64,000 nt of DNA from Corynebacterium genitalium ATCC 33030. Lineage in GTDB: Bacteria > Actinomycetota > Actinomycetes > Mycobacteriales > Mycobacteriaceae. Below are positions 39,576 through 48,662 of the stretch, in pieces. The notes under the pieces were generated by a model, which searched no databases, had not been told where the DNA came from, and worked only from the letters and a program-made list of their open reading frames with translations. The stretch covers positions 1,881,448-1,945,447 of the forward strand of contig NZ_CM000961.1 of the NCBI RefSeq assembly GCF_000143825.1, in the 5' to 3' direction. Position numbers and translations under genes: made by a program. Positions within the stretch are counted from its first letter, which is position 1; each line of letters opens with the position of its first letter.

Positions 39576-40065
39576 GGATGCTCCTGTTCTGCTCCCGCAA
39601 GCCAGCTACGAAATCTTCGGCGCTGGGGCTGTGGCTGCCGACACCGATCTTGACGGTGCGCCCATCACGAAGGGAAAGCACGACGGCGCGGGTGGAGCGG
39701 TTGACGTCGACAAGCGTCGTCGACGCGTCGGGCGCGAGCGTCCCCCACGGCTTTGTCACGCGCTCGTCTGCGGAGAGGTCTTCCACGCGCGCTCCCTTGA
39801 TGCGGGTGAGCGGAATCTCGTCTTGGGGGCGCGGGTAGCGGCCGAACCGGAGCACGCCCCCGTCAACGTGGAGGAAGGTGCCGATGCGATGGACCACCGT
39901 GGTCACCACGGCGACGAGAAGCAGAAGGAGGATGCCGATGACCGTTGGTAACCCCTGCGTGGCCATGAGTGCGATGACCCCGCCCGCGATGAGCACGAGT
40001 GCCCCCAGCAGACCCAGGCGCCACGGAAGCGACAGGGGGTTGATCCAGATGAGATGCTTGTCCAC
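39568..40065 (-). CDS. two-helix membrane protein with PH-like domain
   Basis: This 165-residue protein has two N-terminal membrane helices (about 15-60: LGLLGALVLIAGGVIALMA and TVIGILLLLLVAVVTTVV) followed by a soluble domain with the strand pattern GTFLHVDGGVLRFGRYPRPQDEIPLTRIKGARVEDL, like bacterial PH-type domains. It has no known role. The start is GTG 40065 with TATCCT (40073-40078) seven bases ahead. It overlaps the MetE-like gene and lies 32 bases downstream of mnmA. Confidence 0.75.
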   Translation of the reverse strand: MDKHLIWINPLSLPWRLGLLGALVLIAGGVIALMATQGLPTVIGILLLLLVAVVTTVVHRIGTFLHVDGGVLRFGRYPRPQDEIPLTRIKGARVEDLSADERVTKPWGTLAPDASTTLVDVNRSTRAVVLSLRDGRTVKIGVGSHSPSAEDFVAGLREQNRSIHG

Positions 40066-40097
40066 GTTAGTGAGGATAGCGGAGCTGGGTCAGCCCC

Positions 40098-41201
40098 CTA
40101 TTCCGTGCCGCAGATCGTACCGGACCCGAGCACGACATCGCCCTGACCGTCAGGATCCGGGAGATAGAGCACGGCGGCCTGGCCGCGTGCCACGCCAGAG
40201 AGCGGCTCGGCCAGCTCGAGGGTCATCGTGTCAGCGTCCAGGTCAACATGGGCGGTGCAGGACACAACTCCCCCATGCGCGCGGATCTGCACGTGTGCAG
40301 CGATGGGATCGCTGCACTGGGAAGCTGCGGACATGGCCTCGTGCAGGATTTTCAGTCGGTCGGCGTGAATCGTGCGCACGTCGAGTGCGGCGCGCGGGCC
40401 GACAGTGACTGTGCCGGTCGCGGCGTCGATATCAGTGACGTAGCGCGGCTTGCCGTCAGCGGCGGGAACGCGGATGTTCAGGCCCTTGCGCTGGCCAATC
40501 GTGTACTGGAAAGCGCCGTCGTGCTCCTTGAGTTCCGCACCCGACTCGTCGACGATCATGCCGGGGCGCATGCCAATGGATCGGCCGAGGAAGGCCTGGG
40601 TGTTCCCGTCCGGAATAAAGCAAATGTCGTAGGAGTCCGGCTTCGAAGCGGTGGAGAAGCCGTAGGCGGCAGCTTCCTCGCGGATCTGCGGCTTCTCCGT
40701 ATCGCCGACCGGGAAAATGCAGCGGTCCAGCTCGTCGCGGGTCATCACGCCAAGCACGTAAGACTGGTCCTTCTGCGGGTCTATGGAGCGGCGCAGGTTA
40801 CCGGCGCCGTCGATCAGCGCGTAGTGCCCTGTCGCGATCGCGTCGAAACCGAGCTGCACCGCGCGCTCGAGAAGTGCTGCGAACTTGATTTTCTCGTTGC
40901 AGCGCAGGCACGGGTTCGGTGTCTCGCCGCGGGCGTAACTGTCGACGAAATCGTCGATGACGTCTTCCTTGAAGCGGTCCGAGAAGTCCCACACGTAGAA
41001 CGGAATCCCCAGCTTGTCGCACACGCGGCGCGCATCGGCAGAGTCCTCCAGCGAGCAGCAGCCGCGGGCGGACTCGCGGGTCTGATGCGCGTCCTTCGAT
41101 AGGGCGAGGTGGACACCGACGACATCGTGTCCGGCATCGACAAGTCGCGCCGCCGCCACAGAGGAATCGACGCCGCCGCTCATTGCTGCCAAAACTCGCA
41201 C
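40098..41201 (-). CDS. mnmA: tRNA-specific 2-thiouridylase
   Basis: MnmA installs the 2-thio group on uridine 34 of tRNAs for Lys, Glu and Gln, using sulfur relayed from a cysteine desulfurase. The 367-residue protein has the PP-loop SGGVDSS (about 8-14), the catalytic cysteines in NPCLRCNEK and [10 protein letters not shown], and IGQRKGL. The start is GTG 41201, eight bases after TACACT. The likely sulfur donor gene, iscS, lies 6.4 kb away on the same strand. Confidence 0.97.
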   Translation of the reverse strand: MRVLAAMSGGVDSSVAAARLVDAGHDVVGVHLALSKDAHQTRESARGCCSLEDSADARRVCDKLGIPFYVWDFSDRFKEDVIDDFVDSYARGETPNPCLRCNEKIKFAALLERAVQLGFDAIATGHYALIDGAGNLRRSIDPQKDQSYVLGVMTRDELDRCIFPVGDTEKPQIREEAAAYGFSTASKPDSYDICFIPDGNTQAFLGRSIGMRPGMIVDESGAELKEHDGAFQYTIGQRKGLNIRVPAADGKPRYVTDIDAATGTVTVGPRAALDVRTIHADRLKILHEAMSAASQCSDPIAAHVQIRAHGGVVSCTAHVDLDADTMTLELAEPLSGVARGQAAVLYLPDPDGQGDVVLGSGTICGTE

Positions 41202-41258
41202 GGTGCGTGAGTGTAGTCCCCCACGTCGCGGAGACGAAACGGCTGAATCGGCGAAGTG

Positions 41259-41270
41259 GTACCCGGGTAC
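41259..41270. promoter_or_regulatory. palindromic operator, copy 1 (two-component operon)
   Basis: GTACCCGGGTAC is a perfect 12-base palindrome centred 44 bases upstream of the histidine kinase ATG. The same TACCCGGGTA core recurs at 43129-43140 before the ABC genes. The likely ligand is the encoded response regulator. Confidence 0.6.
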
Positions 41271-41308
41271 GACGTATTCGGCGCAGACGGAAGTTACGGT
41301 GGTAAATC

Positions 41309-42436
41309 ATGAAGATCCAGTCGAGCCATGTGAGCCTGCGCGATGTCGGGCTGGCTTTACTGCTTGTCTCCTTCGGCCAGATAGGCCCTCTTACTAACGG
41401 CCCGAGCATCATCGATGGTGCGCTCGCTGTGTGCGCGGCGACCGCACCGTTTACACGATGGCGGTGGCCACTGCCCACAATTGGTGTCGCGATCATCTTG
41501 CTCGCAGCGTGCGCATTCCAGCCGGAACTGCCGATTGGAACAGTATCGGTCGCAGTCTTCATGGCTTATACCGCGCGCCGCCACCTGCCGTCGCCCCTCC
41601 GCGACGTCACTACGGCAGCTCTTCTTGCCGGAGTATTCGTAGCTACGACCTTCATCTCCGCACCGCTCGTCGCTGTGCCATTCCCTCAGCGCGTGCCCTA
41701 CATCGCATGGAGCGTGACTCTTCTGGTCGTCGGCTTGCTTATGGGCGAGCTCCGACGCCGCGCGATAGAAACCGCAGAAAAGGAAATGCAGTTCCAACTC
41801 GAGCGCCAGCGCGACGAACTCGAACGCGCCTCAGCGGAACAACGCGCTCACCTCGCGCGCGAAATCCACGACATCGTCACACATTCACTCACCGTCATCG
41901 TGGCGCAAACCGACGGCGCGCTCTACGGTTCTGACCGGGACGCTGCGCTGCGCACGATCAGCTCTGTCAGCCGTGAGTCGCTGCGTCAGATGCGCGGGAT
42001 CGTGGGACTGTTGCGCGATCCAGATCCCCGCCCGCTCACACCGTTGTCGACGAAGCTCGATATCGACGAACTTGTCACAACCAGCCGCGCCGGCGGTCTC
42101 GACGTCAGAGTGAATGTCAGCGGCGAACAACCCGTTCAATTAGATCCTGCGACTTCGCTGACGGCGCACCGCATCGTGCAGGAAGCGCTGACTAATGCGC
42201 TCAAACACGGCGATGGCCACGCACACCTGACTGTGTCATGGGCCGCCGACGAAGTGGGCATTCGCGTGGACAACAGGTTCGAGCCGGGAGCCCACACTGG
42301 TCCCGGGCATGGCTTAACCGGTATGCACGAACGCGCGGCGCTAATCGACGGCTCCGTCACTTCCGCCCCTGCCGGTAGCAACACGTGGGTGATGCAAGCT
42401 CGACTGCCTCTGAGCATCACCAGCGAGGTGCGCTGA
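41309..42436 (+). CDS. sensor histidine kinase, NarL-partner (HisKA_3) type
   Basis: This 375-residue membrane kinase has about six helices in residues 10-147 with almost no external loop, so it probably senses in or near the membrane rather than through an outside domain. The phospho-acceptor is H187 in REIHDIVTHSL. The ATP-binding N box EALTNALKHG and G box GPGHGLTGMHERAALIDG follow. TACGGT (41295-41300) eight bases ahead of ATG suggests a leaderless transcript. It overlaps the response regulator by one base (TGATG). Confidence 0.93.
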   Translation: MKIQSSHVSLRDVGLALLLVSFGQIGPLTNGPSIIDGALAVCAATAPFTRWRWPLPTIGVAIILLAACAFQPELPIGTVSVAVFMAYTARRHLPSPLRDVTTAALLAGVFVATTFISAPLVAVPFPQRVPYIAWSVTLLVVGLLMGELRRRAIETAEKEMQFQLERQRDELERASAEQRAHLAREIHDIVTHSLTVIVAQTDGALYGSDRDAALRTISSVSRESLRQMRGIVGLLRDPDPRPLTPLSTKLDIDELVTTSRAGGLDVRVNVSGEQPVQLDPATSLTAHRIVQEALTNALKHGDGHAHLTVSWAADEVGIRVDNRFEPGAHTGPGHGLTGMHERAALIDGSVTSAPAGSNTWVMQARLPLSITSEVR

Positions 42437-43122
42437 TGAGGATTCATTCCATTGGCCTCGTCGATGACCAAGCACTGTTCCTCCATGGCATCCGCAATGT
42501 CGTGAACTCGCAACCAGACATGGATGTCCAATGGATCGCCGGTAACGGCGAGGAAGCTCTGGCCGCGATGAGCGAACATCCGGTGGACATCGTGCTTATG
42601 GATGTGCAGATGCCTGTTCTCGACGGCATTTCTGGAACCCGCCAGCTTTCGAAACGATTTCCCGGTGCCAAGGTCATTATCCTCACCACCTTCGACGACG
42701 AGGACTATGTCATGGGCGGACTCGCCGCCGGAGCGAGCGGTTTTCTGCTCAAGGATGCTGAGCCCGAAACACTTCTCGACGCCATCCGCACCGTCGCCTC
42801 CGGTGATGCTGTGATTTCACCGCGGGCAACCAACCGGATCGTCGCCAAGCTCAGCGAAGCCCCAGCTGAAACCATTCCCCTCTCCACGGCCGACCGCCGC
42901 GCCATTCAAGAGTTGACTGAGCGGGAGCACGAGATCCTCATTGCGGTGGGACGCGGATGGACCAACACGGAAATCGCAGAAAGACTGTTCATCTCCATGC
43001 CGACGGTGAAAACGCACGTTGGCCGTGTCTTAATGAAGACGCATTCGCGTGACCGCGTGCATGCCGCACTCTTTGCCTACCGGACCGGGTTGGTCTCGCG
43101 CTCCGATTTGCTAGATTCCTAA
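42436..43122 (+). CDS. response regulator, NarL/LuxR family
   Basis: This 228-residue DNA-binding regulator has an N-terminal receiver domain with the acidic pair D10/D11, the phosphorylated D56 (IVLMDVQMPVLDG) and the conserved Lys in FLLKD. The C-terminal LuxR helix-turn-helix (about 155-215) contains LTEREHEILIAVGRGWTNTEIAERL. Its start shares a base with the kinase stop. It presumably binds the palindromes at 41259-41270 and 43129-43140. Confidence 0.94.
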   Translation: MRIHSIGLVDDQALFLHGIRNVVNSQPDMDVQWIAGNGEEALAAMSEHPVDIVLMDVQMPVLDGISGTRQLSKRFPGAKVIILTTFDDEDYVMGGLAAGASGFLLKDAEPETLLDAIRTVASGDAVISPRATNRIVAKLSEAPAETIPLSTADRRAIQELTEREHEILIAVGRGWTNTEIAERLFISMPTVKTHVGRVLMKTHSRDRVHAALFAYRTGLVSRSDLLDS

Positions 43123-43128
43123 GCCCTC

Positions 43129-43140
43129 ATACCCGGGTAT
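43129..43140. promoter_or_regulatory. palindromic operator, copy 2 (ABC transporter operon)
   Basis: ATACCCGGGTAT is a perfect 12-base palindrome, seven bases after the response regulator stop and 64 bases before the ABC ATPase ATG. It shares the core TACCCGGGTA with the kinase promoter site. Confidence 0.6.
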
Positions 43141-43203
43141 CACGCAGAAGATCGTGCCCCGCGCCGACGCGCACAGCCCCTGTCCTGCGGAAGCCTTGAG
43201 GGC

Positions 43204-44121
43204 ATGGATACATCATCGATCATTGCAACACAGGGGTTAACAAAGACCTACGGTTCCACGACTGTCGTTGACTCCCTCAATCTCAAAGTGACAGCTGGCA
43301 CCGTGCACGGTCTGCTTGGCCCGAATGGCTCAGGCAAATCCACGACCATGAAGATGCTTCTCGGACTTGTCACTCCAACTAGCGGTGAAATCAAGATCCA
43401 CGGACAGCCGATGAATCGACAAACGCGGCAGCAGGTTCTCCGCGGTGTCGGCTCTCTAATTGAGGCGCCCTCGGCGTATCCGCACCTCACAGGCGGTGAG
43501 AACATCCAGATCGCCACCCGCCTGTTCGAGGCCGATCCAGTTCACACGCAGCGTGCAATCGAACTCGTGCGTCTGGGCAAGCACATGGACAAGCTAGTGA
43601 AGAACTATTCGCTCGGCATGAAACAGCGTCTCGGAATTGCGATGGCGCTCGTTCGGGACCCGCAACTTCTCATACTCGACGAACCCACCAATGGTCTCGA
43701 CCCCGCCGGCATCGAAGAGATCCGTCAGCTCATTGTCAGCCTTTCCCGAGATGAAGGCCGCACGGTGCTCGTTTCCAGCCACCTACTTTCGGAAATAGAA
43801 AAGATGGCGACGAATTTGACCATCATCGACCGCGGCAGGCTCATCTTCCAAGGTTCGCAAGAGCAGCTTTACAACGCTCAACTGCCCGACCTCTTCATCC
43901 AAACCCCATCCGAGGACATCGCCGCAGATCTTCTGGCCGCGTTCCGACCGGTGCGCGGTGACAACGGGATTGAACTCGCTGGAGTAACCGACCAACAAGT
44001 TGCCGAAATCTGCGCCCGGCTTGTCGGCAACGGTGTGCCGCTTTACCAAGTTGTTCGTAAACGCCGCAGTTTGGAGGAAGTCTTCATTGGACTAACCGGA
44101 ACGGAGGGGTTGAGCGCATGA
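43204..44121 (+). CDS. ABC exporter ATPase, antibiotic-peptide-resistance type
   Basis: This 305-residue ATPase is of the BcrA/LnrL type. It has Walker A GPNGSGKST (about 39-47), signature YSLGMKQR, Walker B LLILDEPTNGLDP and the H-loop SSHLLSEIE, then a C-terminal extension of about 80 residues. It precedes two permease genes, overlapping the first by four bases. Together they should form an ABC-2 exporter that removes a membrane-active compound. The leading spacer holds the regulator palindrome. Confidence 0.93.
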   Translation: MDTSSIIATQGLTKTYGSTTVVDSLNLKVTAGTVHGLLGPNGSGKSTTMKMLLGLVTPTSGEIKIHGQPMNRQTRQQVLRGVGSLIEAPSAYPHLTGGENIQIATRLFEADPVHTQRAIELVRLGKHMDKLVKNYSLGMKQRLGIAMALVRDPQLLILDEPTNGLDPAGIEEIRQLIVSLSRDEGRTVLVSSHLLSEIEKMATNLTIIDRGRLIFQGSQEQLYNAQLPDLFIQTPSEDIAADLLAAFRPVRGDNGIELAGVTDQQVAEICARLVGNGVPLYQVVRKRRSLEEVFIGLTGTEGLSA

Positions 44122-44864
44122 TAGTTGAAATCGCGAAACTGCGACGCACGAAAGTGATCCTGCTTGGATTGCTGACATCTATTGCAGTCCTGCTCTTCTC
44201 CTGCATAAATCTCTTCGCCGAAAAGTCCGTGGGCTACTTCTCAGCCTTTCCCGACAATGCTTGGGGCAGCCACCTGGTCGTCCTTGCCATCTCGCTGTCG
44301 CTGATGTCCCCGCTACAGCTTGCCCTCATTGCCAGCCGCGCTGTGGATACCGAACACGCGAGTGGAGGGTGGATGCTCAACGCGATGGCTGGTGTGCCAA
44401 CCGGCTCACTTCTACGCCGCAAACTGCTCGTAACCGCACCGTTGGTCACCGCGTTGAAGACTCTCGAGTTCAGTTTGTCCTTTTCGCTTCCCATTCTGCT
44501 TGGGGCCCCGCTGCCTCCTAGACAAGCTGCCCTAGCGTGGTTTGGCTTCTACGCGGCCAGCGTGATCACGAGCATTCTCGTGCTTGCCGTGATGCTGATT
44601 CTCTCTGGCGTGACCGAATCCCAAGTCGGAGTGCTAGCGCTCGGAGTCGTCGGAGGTTTCCTCGGGGTTGGCGCGATGTTGTCTCCGCCGTGGCTCGCAG
44701 CGGTGAACCCATTCGGATACTTCGCGGTTACGACTCCCTACCGTTTCTCAGATTCGGGCATCTCCGCCACTGATCCAAGCTGGATGGCGTGGCTCGCGTA
44801 CTTAACACTGATCACTGTCGGTTTCTTGGCGTTAACCTGCCGACTCAATAGAAAGGAAGTCTAG
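44118..44864 (+). CDS. ABC-2 type permease, first subunit
   Basis: This 248-residue membrane protein has six helices. The N-terminal half begins VEIAKLRRTKVILLGLLTSIAV, and the middle segment ARAVDTEHASGGWMLNAMAG-like (SRAVDTEHASGGW, about 76-88) is the usual cytoplasmic loop of lantibiotic-type exporters. The start ATG overlaps the ATPase stop. It pairs with the next permease. Confidence 0.88.
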   Translation: MIVEIAKLRRTKVILLGLLTSIAVLLFSCINLFAEKSVGYFSAFPDNAWGSHLVVLAISLSLMSPLQLALIASRAVDTEHASGGWMLNAMAGVPTGSLLRRKLLVTAPLVTALKTLEFSLSFSLPILLGAPLPPRQAALAWFGFYAASVITSILVLAVMLILSGVTESQVGVLALGVVGGFLGVGAMLSPPWLAAVNPFGYFAVTTPYRFSDSGISATDPSWMAWLAYLTLITVGFLALTCRLNRKEV

Positions 44865-44866
44865 CC

Positions 44867-45616
44867 ATGCAGTTGTACCTCAACGACATGCTTAAACTGC
44901 ACCGCTCCTACATATGGACGGTCGTTCTAGGCGTGCCTTTCATTGCTGTCGCATTCGGAGCCGGCAACTACGCAGCCAACTTAGAGACTCTTGACCAAGG
45001 GTGGGACAGCTACTGGTCCCAAGCACTGCTGTTCTACGGAATGTTATTCATGGGCATGGGCATCGCCATTCTCACGGCGGCGGTGTGGCGGGTTGAGCAT
45101 CGGGGCGGTAACTGGGCACCGTTGCTTACTTCACCGCGCTCTTACGCAGCTCTGATCACCTCTAAACTCGCCACCATCATGACGTTGACGATACTTATGC
45201 AGCTCGTTTTCTTGGTTCTAAGTATCGGAGCGGGCTGGTTGACGGGGCTTTCAGGGCCGCCGCCAGCAAGCCTGGTCGGGGCCGCGTTGTTCTCGCTCAT
45301 ACCAGCCGTCGCTGTCGCGTCATGGCAGTCGTTGCTATCGATGACAATCCGCAGCTTTGCAGTGCCAATCGCCATCGGGCTCGTCGCGAGCATAGTCGCA
45401 TTCGGAGTTCTCTCCTCCGGTGCGCCGGGTATGCAGTTCGTCGTGCCCCAAGCTCTGCTCACGGACACAATGTGGCTGGGAAGCACCGCCGTCGTGTATG
45501 CAGGAGCGCTTGAAGTCGGCAGAATCCTGAAGGTACTCCTTGCCTCGATCGTTCTCGCGAGCATCGCCTGGGCGGCGGCTACCACGTATCTGCGCAGAAC
45601 TGATGCGCGCCTGTAG
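44867..45616 (+). CDS. ABC-2 type permease, second subunit
   Basis: This 249-residue protein has six helices and is related in layout to the preceding permease: LYLNDMLKLHRSYIWTVVLGVPF at the start, WRVEHRGGNWAPLLTSPRS in the first cytoplasmic loop. It starts two bases after the first permease and is the last gene of the kinase-regulator-ATPase-permease-permease module. Substrate unknown. Confidence 0.88.
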   Translation: MQLYLNDMLKLHRSYIWTVVLGVPFIAVAFGAGNYAANLETLDQGWDSYWSQALLFYGMLFMGMGIAILTAAVWRVEHRGGNWAPLLTSPRSYAALITSKLATIMTLTILMQLVFLVLSIGAGWLTGLSGPPPASLVGAALFSLIPAVAVASWQSLLSMTIRSFAVPIAIGLVASIVAFGVLSSGAPGMQFVVPQALLTDTMWLGSTAVVYAGALEVGRILKVLLASIVLASIAWAAATTYLRRTDARL

Positions 45617-45627
45617 TCTCGACCTTC

Positions 45628-46422
45628 ATGGCCCACGACAGCGAATTCCATGAGATCGACACCGGCGTCGCGGAGATCGTTCACGAGCCGGACGGGTCGA
45701 TGCTGCTCATGGTCAACGGGGTGCCCAGCTCGCACATTGTCCCGGGTGAGCCGGAGCGCCTTGACTTCGAGTACATGCGGTGGATCGCTGCGGCAGTGGA
45801 AACCAGGAGCTGGGAAAAGCCGCGGCTAACACATCTAGGCGGTGGGGGCTGCACGCTCGCGCGCTACTTCGCGCACGTGTGGCCGCATTCGCGCAACACG
45901 GTCGTGGAATGGGACATGGACTTGGCGGTGCTGGCACGGGAGAAGTTCGACATCCCGCACAAACCCGCAGTGAAAATCCGTGTCGGTGACGCCCGCGAAG
46001 AGACCGACGGTTTCGTCGACGCCAGCCGCGACGTGATCATCCGCGACGTGTTCGAGTCCGCGACCACACCGCGCAGCTTGACGACGGTCGAGTTCTATCA
46101 GGCCTGCTCACGTTCCCTCTCCGCGGACGGCCTGTACGTGGCTAACTGCGGCTCCCACGGCGACCTGAAGGAAGCACGCGAAGAGCTTGCGGGAATGGCG
46201 GAGGTCTTTGAGCACCTGGCCGTGATCGCGGATCCGCCGATGCTCAAGGGGCGGAGATACGGAAACATCGTGCTGCTCGGCTCAGCGGTGGAGATAGCAG
46301 AAACCCCCGAGCTGACCAAACGGTTGCTCGGGGGTGCCGTTCCTGCCCACTTCAAAGATGACTCGTGGGCGAGGAACCTCGCTGCTTCGGGGGCAGTGCG
46401 GCGGGATCCGCCTATTCGCTAG
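45628..46422 (+). CDS. spermidine synthase-like methyltransferase-fold protein
   Basis: This 264-residue protein has a Rossmann fold resembling the polyamine synthase/SAM-binding family: LTHLGGGGCTLARYFAHVWP (nucleotide motif), VVEWDMDLAVLAREKF, and KIRVGDAREET. Corynebacterial homologues are often annotated as fused-MFS or spermidine synthase. Whether it makes polyamines is not known. TAGTCT eight bases ahead of ATG 45628 suggests its own promoter, separate from the ABC operon. Its end overlaps the convergent lysozyme gene by 11 bases. Confidence 0.8.
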   Translation: MAHDSEFHEIDTGVAEIVHEPDGSMLLMVNGVPSSHIVPGEPERLDFEYMRWIAAAVETRSWEKPRLTHLGGGGCTLARYFAHVWPHSRNTVVEWDMDLAVLAREKFDIPHKPAVKIRVGDAREETDGFVDASRDVIIRDVFESATTPRSLTTVEFYQACSRSLSADGLYVANCGSHGDLKEAREELAGMAEVFEHLAVIADPPMLKGRRYGNIVLLGSAVEIAETPELTKRLLGGAVPAHFKDDSWARNLAASGAVRRDPPIR

Positions 46423-47485
46423 AACCCTGCTGATTGTTGGCGTTGTCCAGCAGGATGAGCAGGTCGCCGACGGAGTACTCGCTATCGAGCATCATGTTGT
46501 TCAAGTCCTCGACCGGCAGTTCGCCGTTCTCCACCTGGATGCGGGCGGTGTCGGCGATGTTGCGGGCGTCCTGGGCGTCGAAGCCGAATGTCTTCGCAGC
46601 GTCCTCCACCTGCTGGCCCTCCACAATGCCAGTGGTCAGACCCAGGATCGCAGCGACGAGTGCAGTATTGTTCTTCTCCAGCACCTCTAGCGAGTCAGAG
46701 ATCTCGCTTTCGATCTTGGTGTCCTGGAACTGCTCGAGCACGCCGCCAGTGGCGTTCAGTTCGCCGGCGCTGAAGCGCGCGAACTGGCCCTGGTTGCCGT
46801 TGAACATATTGGTGTCCACCGGGGTGTTGATGCCGGAGATGCGGCCGTTGTCGGAGCGCTGCCAAATGTCCACCTTGTCCCAGCCGCCGACGGGACGCGG
46901 CGCCTTGTTCTGCCACGCCGCCAACCACAGCGGGTAGTTGGAGAACTCCTCTGTGCCCCCCATCTTCTCTTCCCAGAAGTAGCGGTAGGTGTAGATGATC
47001 GGGGTGCGGCCGGTCTCACTCTCCACGATCTGAAGGAAGGTGCGCGTCCAGTCCTGGAGCTCTTTAGGGCTCAGGTCCTCATCGACCTCAAGGTCCAGCA
47101 CAGGCGGCAGCGCGGTCTGCGGGCCGGTGTTGACCACGTTGGAGAAGTGGTGCGCCTGGGCAGAGGCATCGCGCGCCGGGCGGGCGAAGTGGTACGCGCC
47201 GACGGAGAGGCCAGTGTCGGCCGCTTCCTGCGCGAACTTGTGGAAAGACTTGTCCGTGAAGTCCGTGCCTTCGGTGGCTTTAATGAAGGCGAAGCGCTGG
47301 TTGTCGCCCTTGACGGCGTTCCAGTCGATCGGGGTCTCTCCCCCGGTGTTCTGGTGGTTGGAGACATCCACGCCGTTGACGAAGTTGGCGTCGGTGTTGG
47401 CGTTGACCGGGCCGGCCACGAGCGCTGTGGCAAACAGGGCAACCGCACCGAAAAGGGCAGCAGGACGCAAGGATCGAGTCATCAT
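46412..47485 (-). CDS. secreted GH25 lysozyme-like muramidase with C-terminal domain
   Basis: This 357-residue exported enzyme likely cleaves N-acetylmuramyl bonds in peptidoglycan. The signal peptide covers 1 to about 30 (LFGAVALFATALVAGPVNA). The GH25 barrel follows, with GVDVSNHQ (Asp40), AYHFARP and the catalytic acidic motif VLDLEVD (Asp131, Glu133). After about residue 235 a 120-residue helical domain of unknown function begins (GVLEQFQDTKIESEISDSLEVLE ...). The start is ATG 47485, with a second ATG next to it. It could remodel or lyse wall; no immunity gene is adjacent. Confidence 0.88.
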   Translation of the reverse strand: MMTRSLRPAALFGAVALFATALVAGPVNANTDANFVNGVDVSNHQNTGGETPIDWNAVKGDNQRFAFIKATEGTDFTDKSFHKFAQEAADTGLSVGAYHFARPARDASAQAHHFSNVVNTGPQTALPPVLDLEVDEDLSPKELQDWTRTFLQIVESETGRTPIIYTYRYFWEEKMGGTEEFSNYPLWLAAWQNKAPRPVGGWDKVDIWQRSDNGRISGINTPVDTNMFNGNQGQFARFSAGELNATGGVLEQFQDTKIESEISDSLEVLEKNNTALVAAILGLTTGIVEGQQVEDAAKTFGFDAQDARNIADTARIQVENGELPVEDLNNMMLDSEYSVGDLLILLDNANNQQGSSE

Positions 47486-47555
47486 AGGTGCAACGGTAAA
47501 CCACAAACGTCACAAGATTCACATGCGACACGCAAATTTACCTGTGACCCATGAA

Positions 47556-48662
47556 TTAAAACGTGGCGCGCTCAATGACCTCTGGGAGAGCAGCCACCAC
47601 AGCGTCTACATCCTCTTGCGTTGTCGTCCGCCCAAGTGTGAACCGCAACGCGCCGTCAGATCCCACACCCATCGCCTCGAGCACGTGGCTGGGCTGGTTC
47701 ACCCCACTGTTGCAGGCGGAACCGGTGGAAGCTTCGATGCCGAGGCCGTCGAGAAGCATGATCATTGCATCGCCGTTCGCACCGGGGAACGTGAAGTGGG
47801 CGTGCCCAGGAAGGGCGGGCTCGGTCGTCGTCACGCGTGCGGTGCTTATCTCTGCCGTGACACCGCTGACCAGTCGGTCTCGCAGTGAACTGACTCGCGC
47901 GCGTTCACTGTCCATCTCCCCGACGGCTTCTTTCAGCGCCGCCGCGGTAGCGATCGCAGATGCCGCGTCGACGGTGCCGGGGCGGATCCCGCGTTCCTGT
48001 CCCCCGCCGTGGATGACGGGTTCGAGCTTCGGGCTGCGGCGGGCAAGCAGAAGACCCACGCCACGTGGCCCGCCGAATTTGTGGGCGGATGCCGCCAGCG
48101 TGCTGAATTGGTGCGCGTGAAAGTCGACGGGTATATGCCCCACGACTTGCACCGCGTCGACGTGCACAGGAGTGCCGGCGGCCGTGGCACGCGCCGCGAT
48201 GTCCTCTACAGGCTGGATTGCCCCGGTCTCGTTGTTCGCCCACATGCACGTCGCCAGGGCGGCGGGCTGATCGAGAATCTCGGTCGGCTCGACGTGGCCG
48301 GAGAAGCCGACCGGGAGTAGCTCGACATCAGCACCCGGCAGCTTTTCGACGGCTTCCCGCACCGCCGGATGCTCAATCCCCGTCGAGATGACGCGGTGGG
48401 ACGGGCTGGCGTGGAACAACCCCTGTACGGCCAGGTTGTCTGCTTCCGTGCCGGATCCGGTGAAGATGACCTCGATCGGGTCAGCGCCGAGCAGCGCCGC
48501 AATAGTCTCTCGCGCCTCGGACAGGACAGCGTTCGCGGCGCGGCCGGAACCGTATTGCGAAGCCGGATTGAGTAGGTGGGCGTGCTCGGCCCAAGCATCC
48601 ACCGCCACCTGCCGGATGGGCGTGGTGGCGGCGTGGTCGAAGTACCTAACGGCGGTTCTCAA
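47556..48662 (-). CDS. iscS: cysteine desulfurase (IscS/NifS family)
   Basis: This PLP enzyme releases sulfur from cysteine for Fe-S clusters and tRNA thiolation. The 368-residue protein has the PLP Lys in SAHKFGGPRG and the sulfur-carrying Cys in STGSACNSGVNQPSHVL. The N-terminus YFDHAATTPI is typical. The only usable start is TTG 48662, which overlaps the etfA stop by 17 bases. In mycobacteria and corynebacteria this gene sits near mnmA. The related nadS is an alternative name, but it is not next to nadA-nadC here. Confidence 0.9.
   Translation of the reverse strand: MRTAVRYFDHAATTPIRQVAVDAWAEHAHLLNPASQYGSGRAANAVLSEARETIAALLGADPIEVIFTGSGTEADNLAVQGLFHASPSHRVISTGIEHPAVREAVEKLPGADVELLPVGFSGHVEPTEILDQPAALATCMWANNETGAIQPVEDIAARATAAGTPVHVDAVQVVGHIPVDFHAHQFSTLAASAHKFGGPRGVGLLLARRSPKLEPVIHGGGQERGIRPGTVDAASAIATAAALKEAVGEMDSERARVSSLRDRLVSGVTAEISTARVTTTEPALPGHAHFTFPGANGDAMIMLLDGLGIEASTGSACNSGVNQPSHVLEAMGVGSDGALRFTLGRTTTQEDVDAVVAALPEVIERATF

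Noticed and set aside
41309..45616. Bacteriocin biosynthesis cluster
   Set aside because: There is a two-component system and an exporter but no precursor peptide, modification enzyme or immunity-type protein in the spacers, so self-protection or detoxification fits better.
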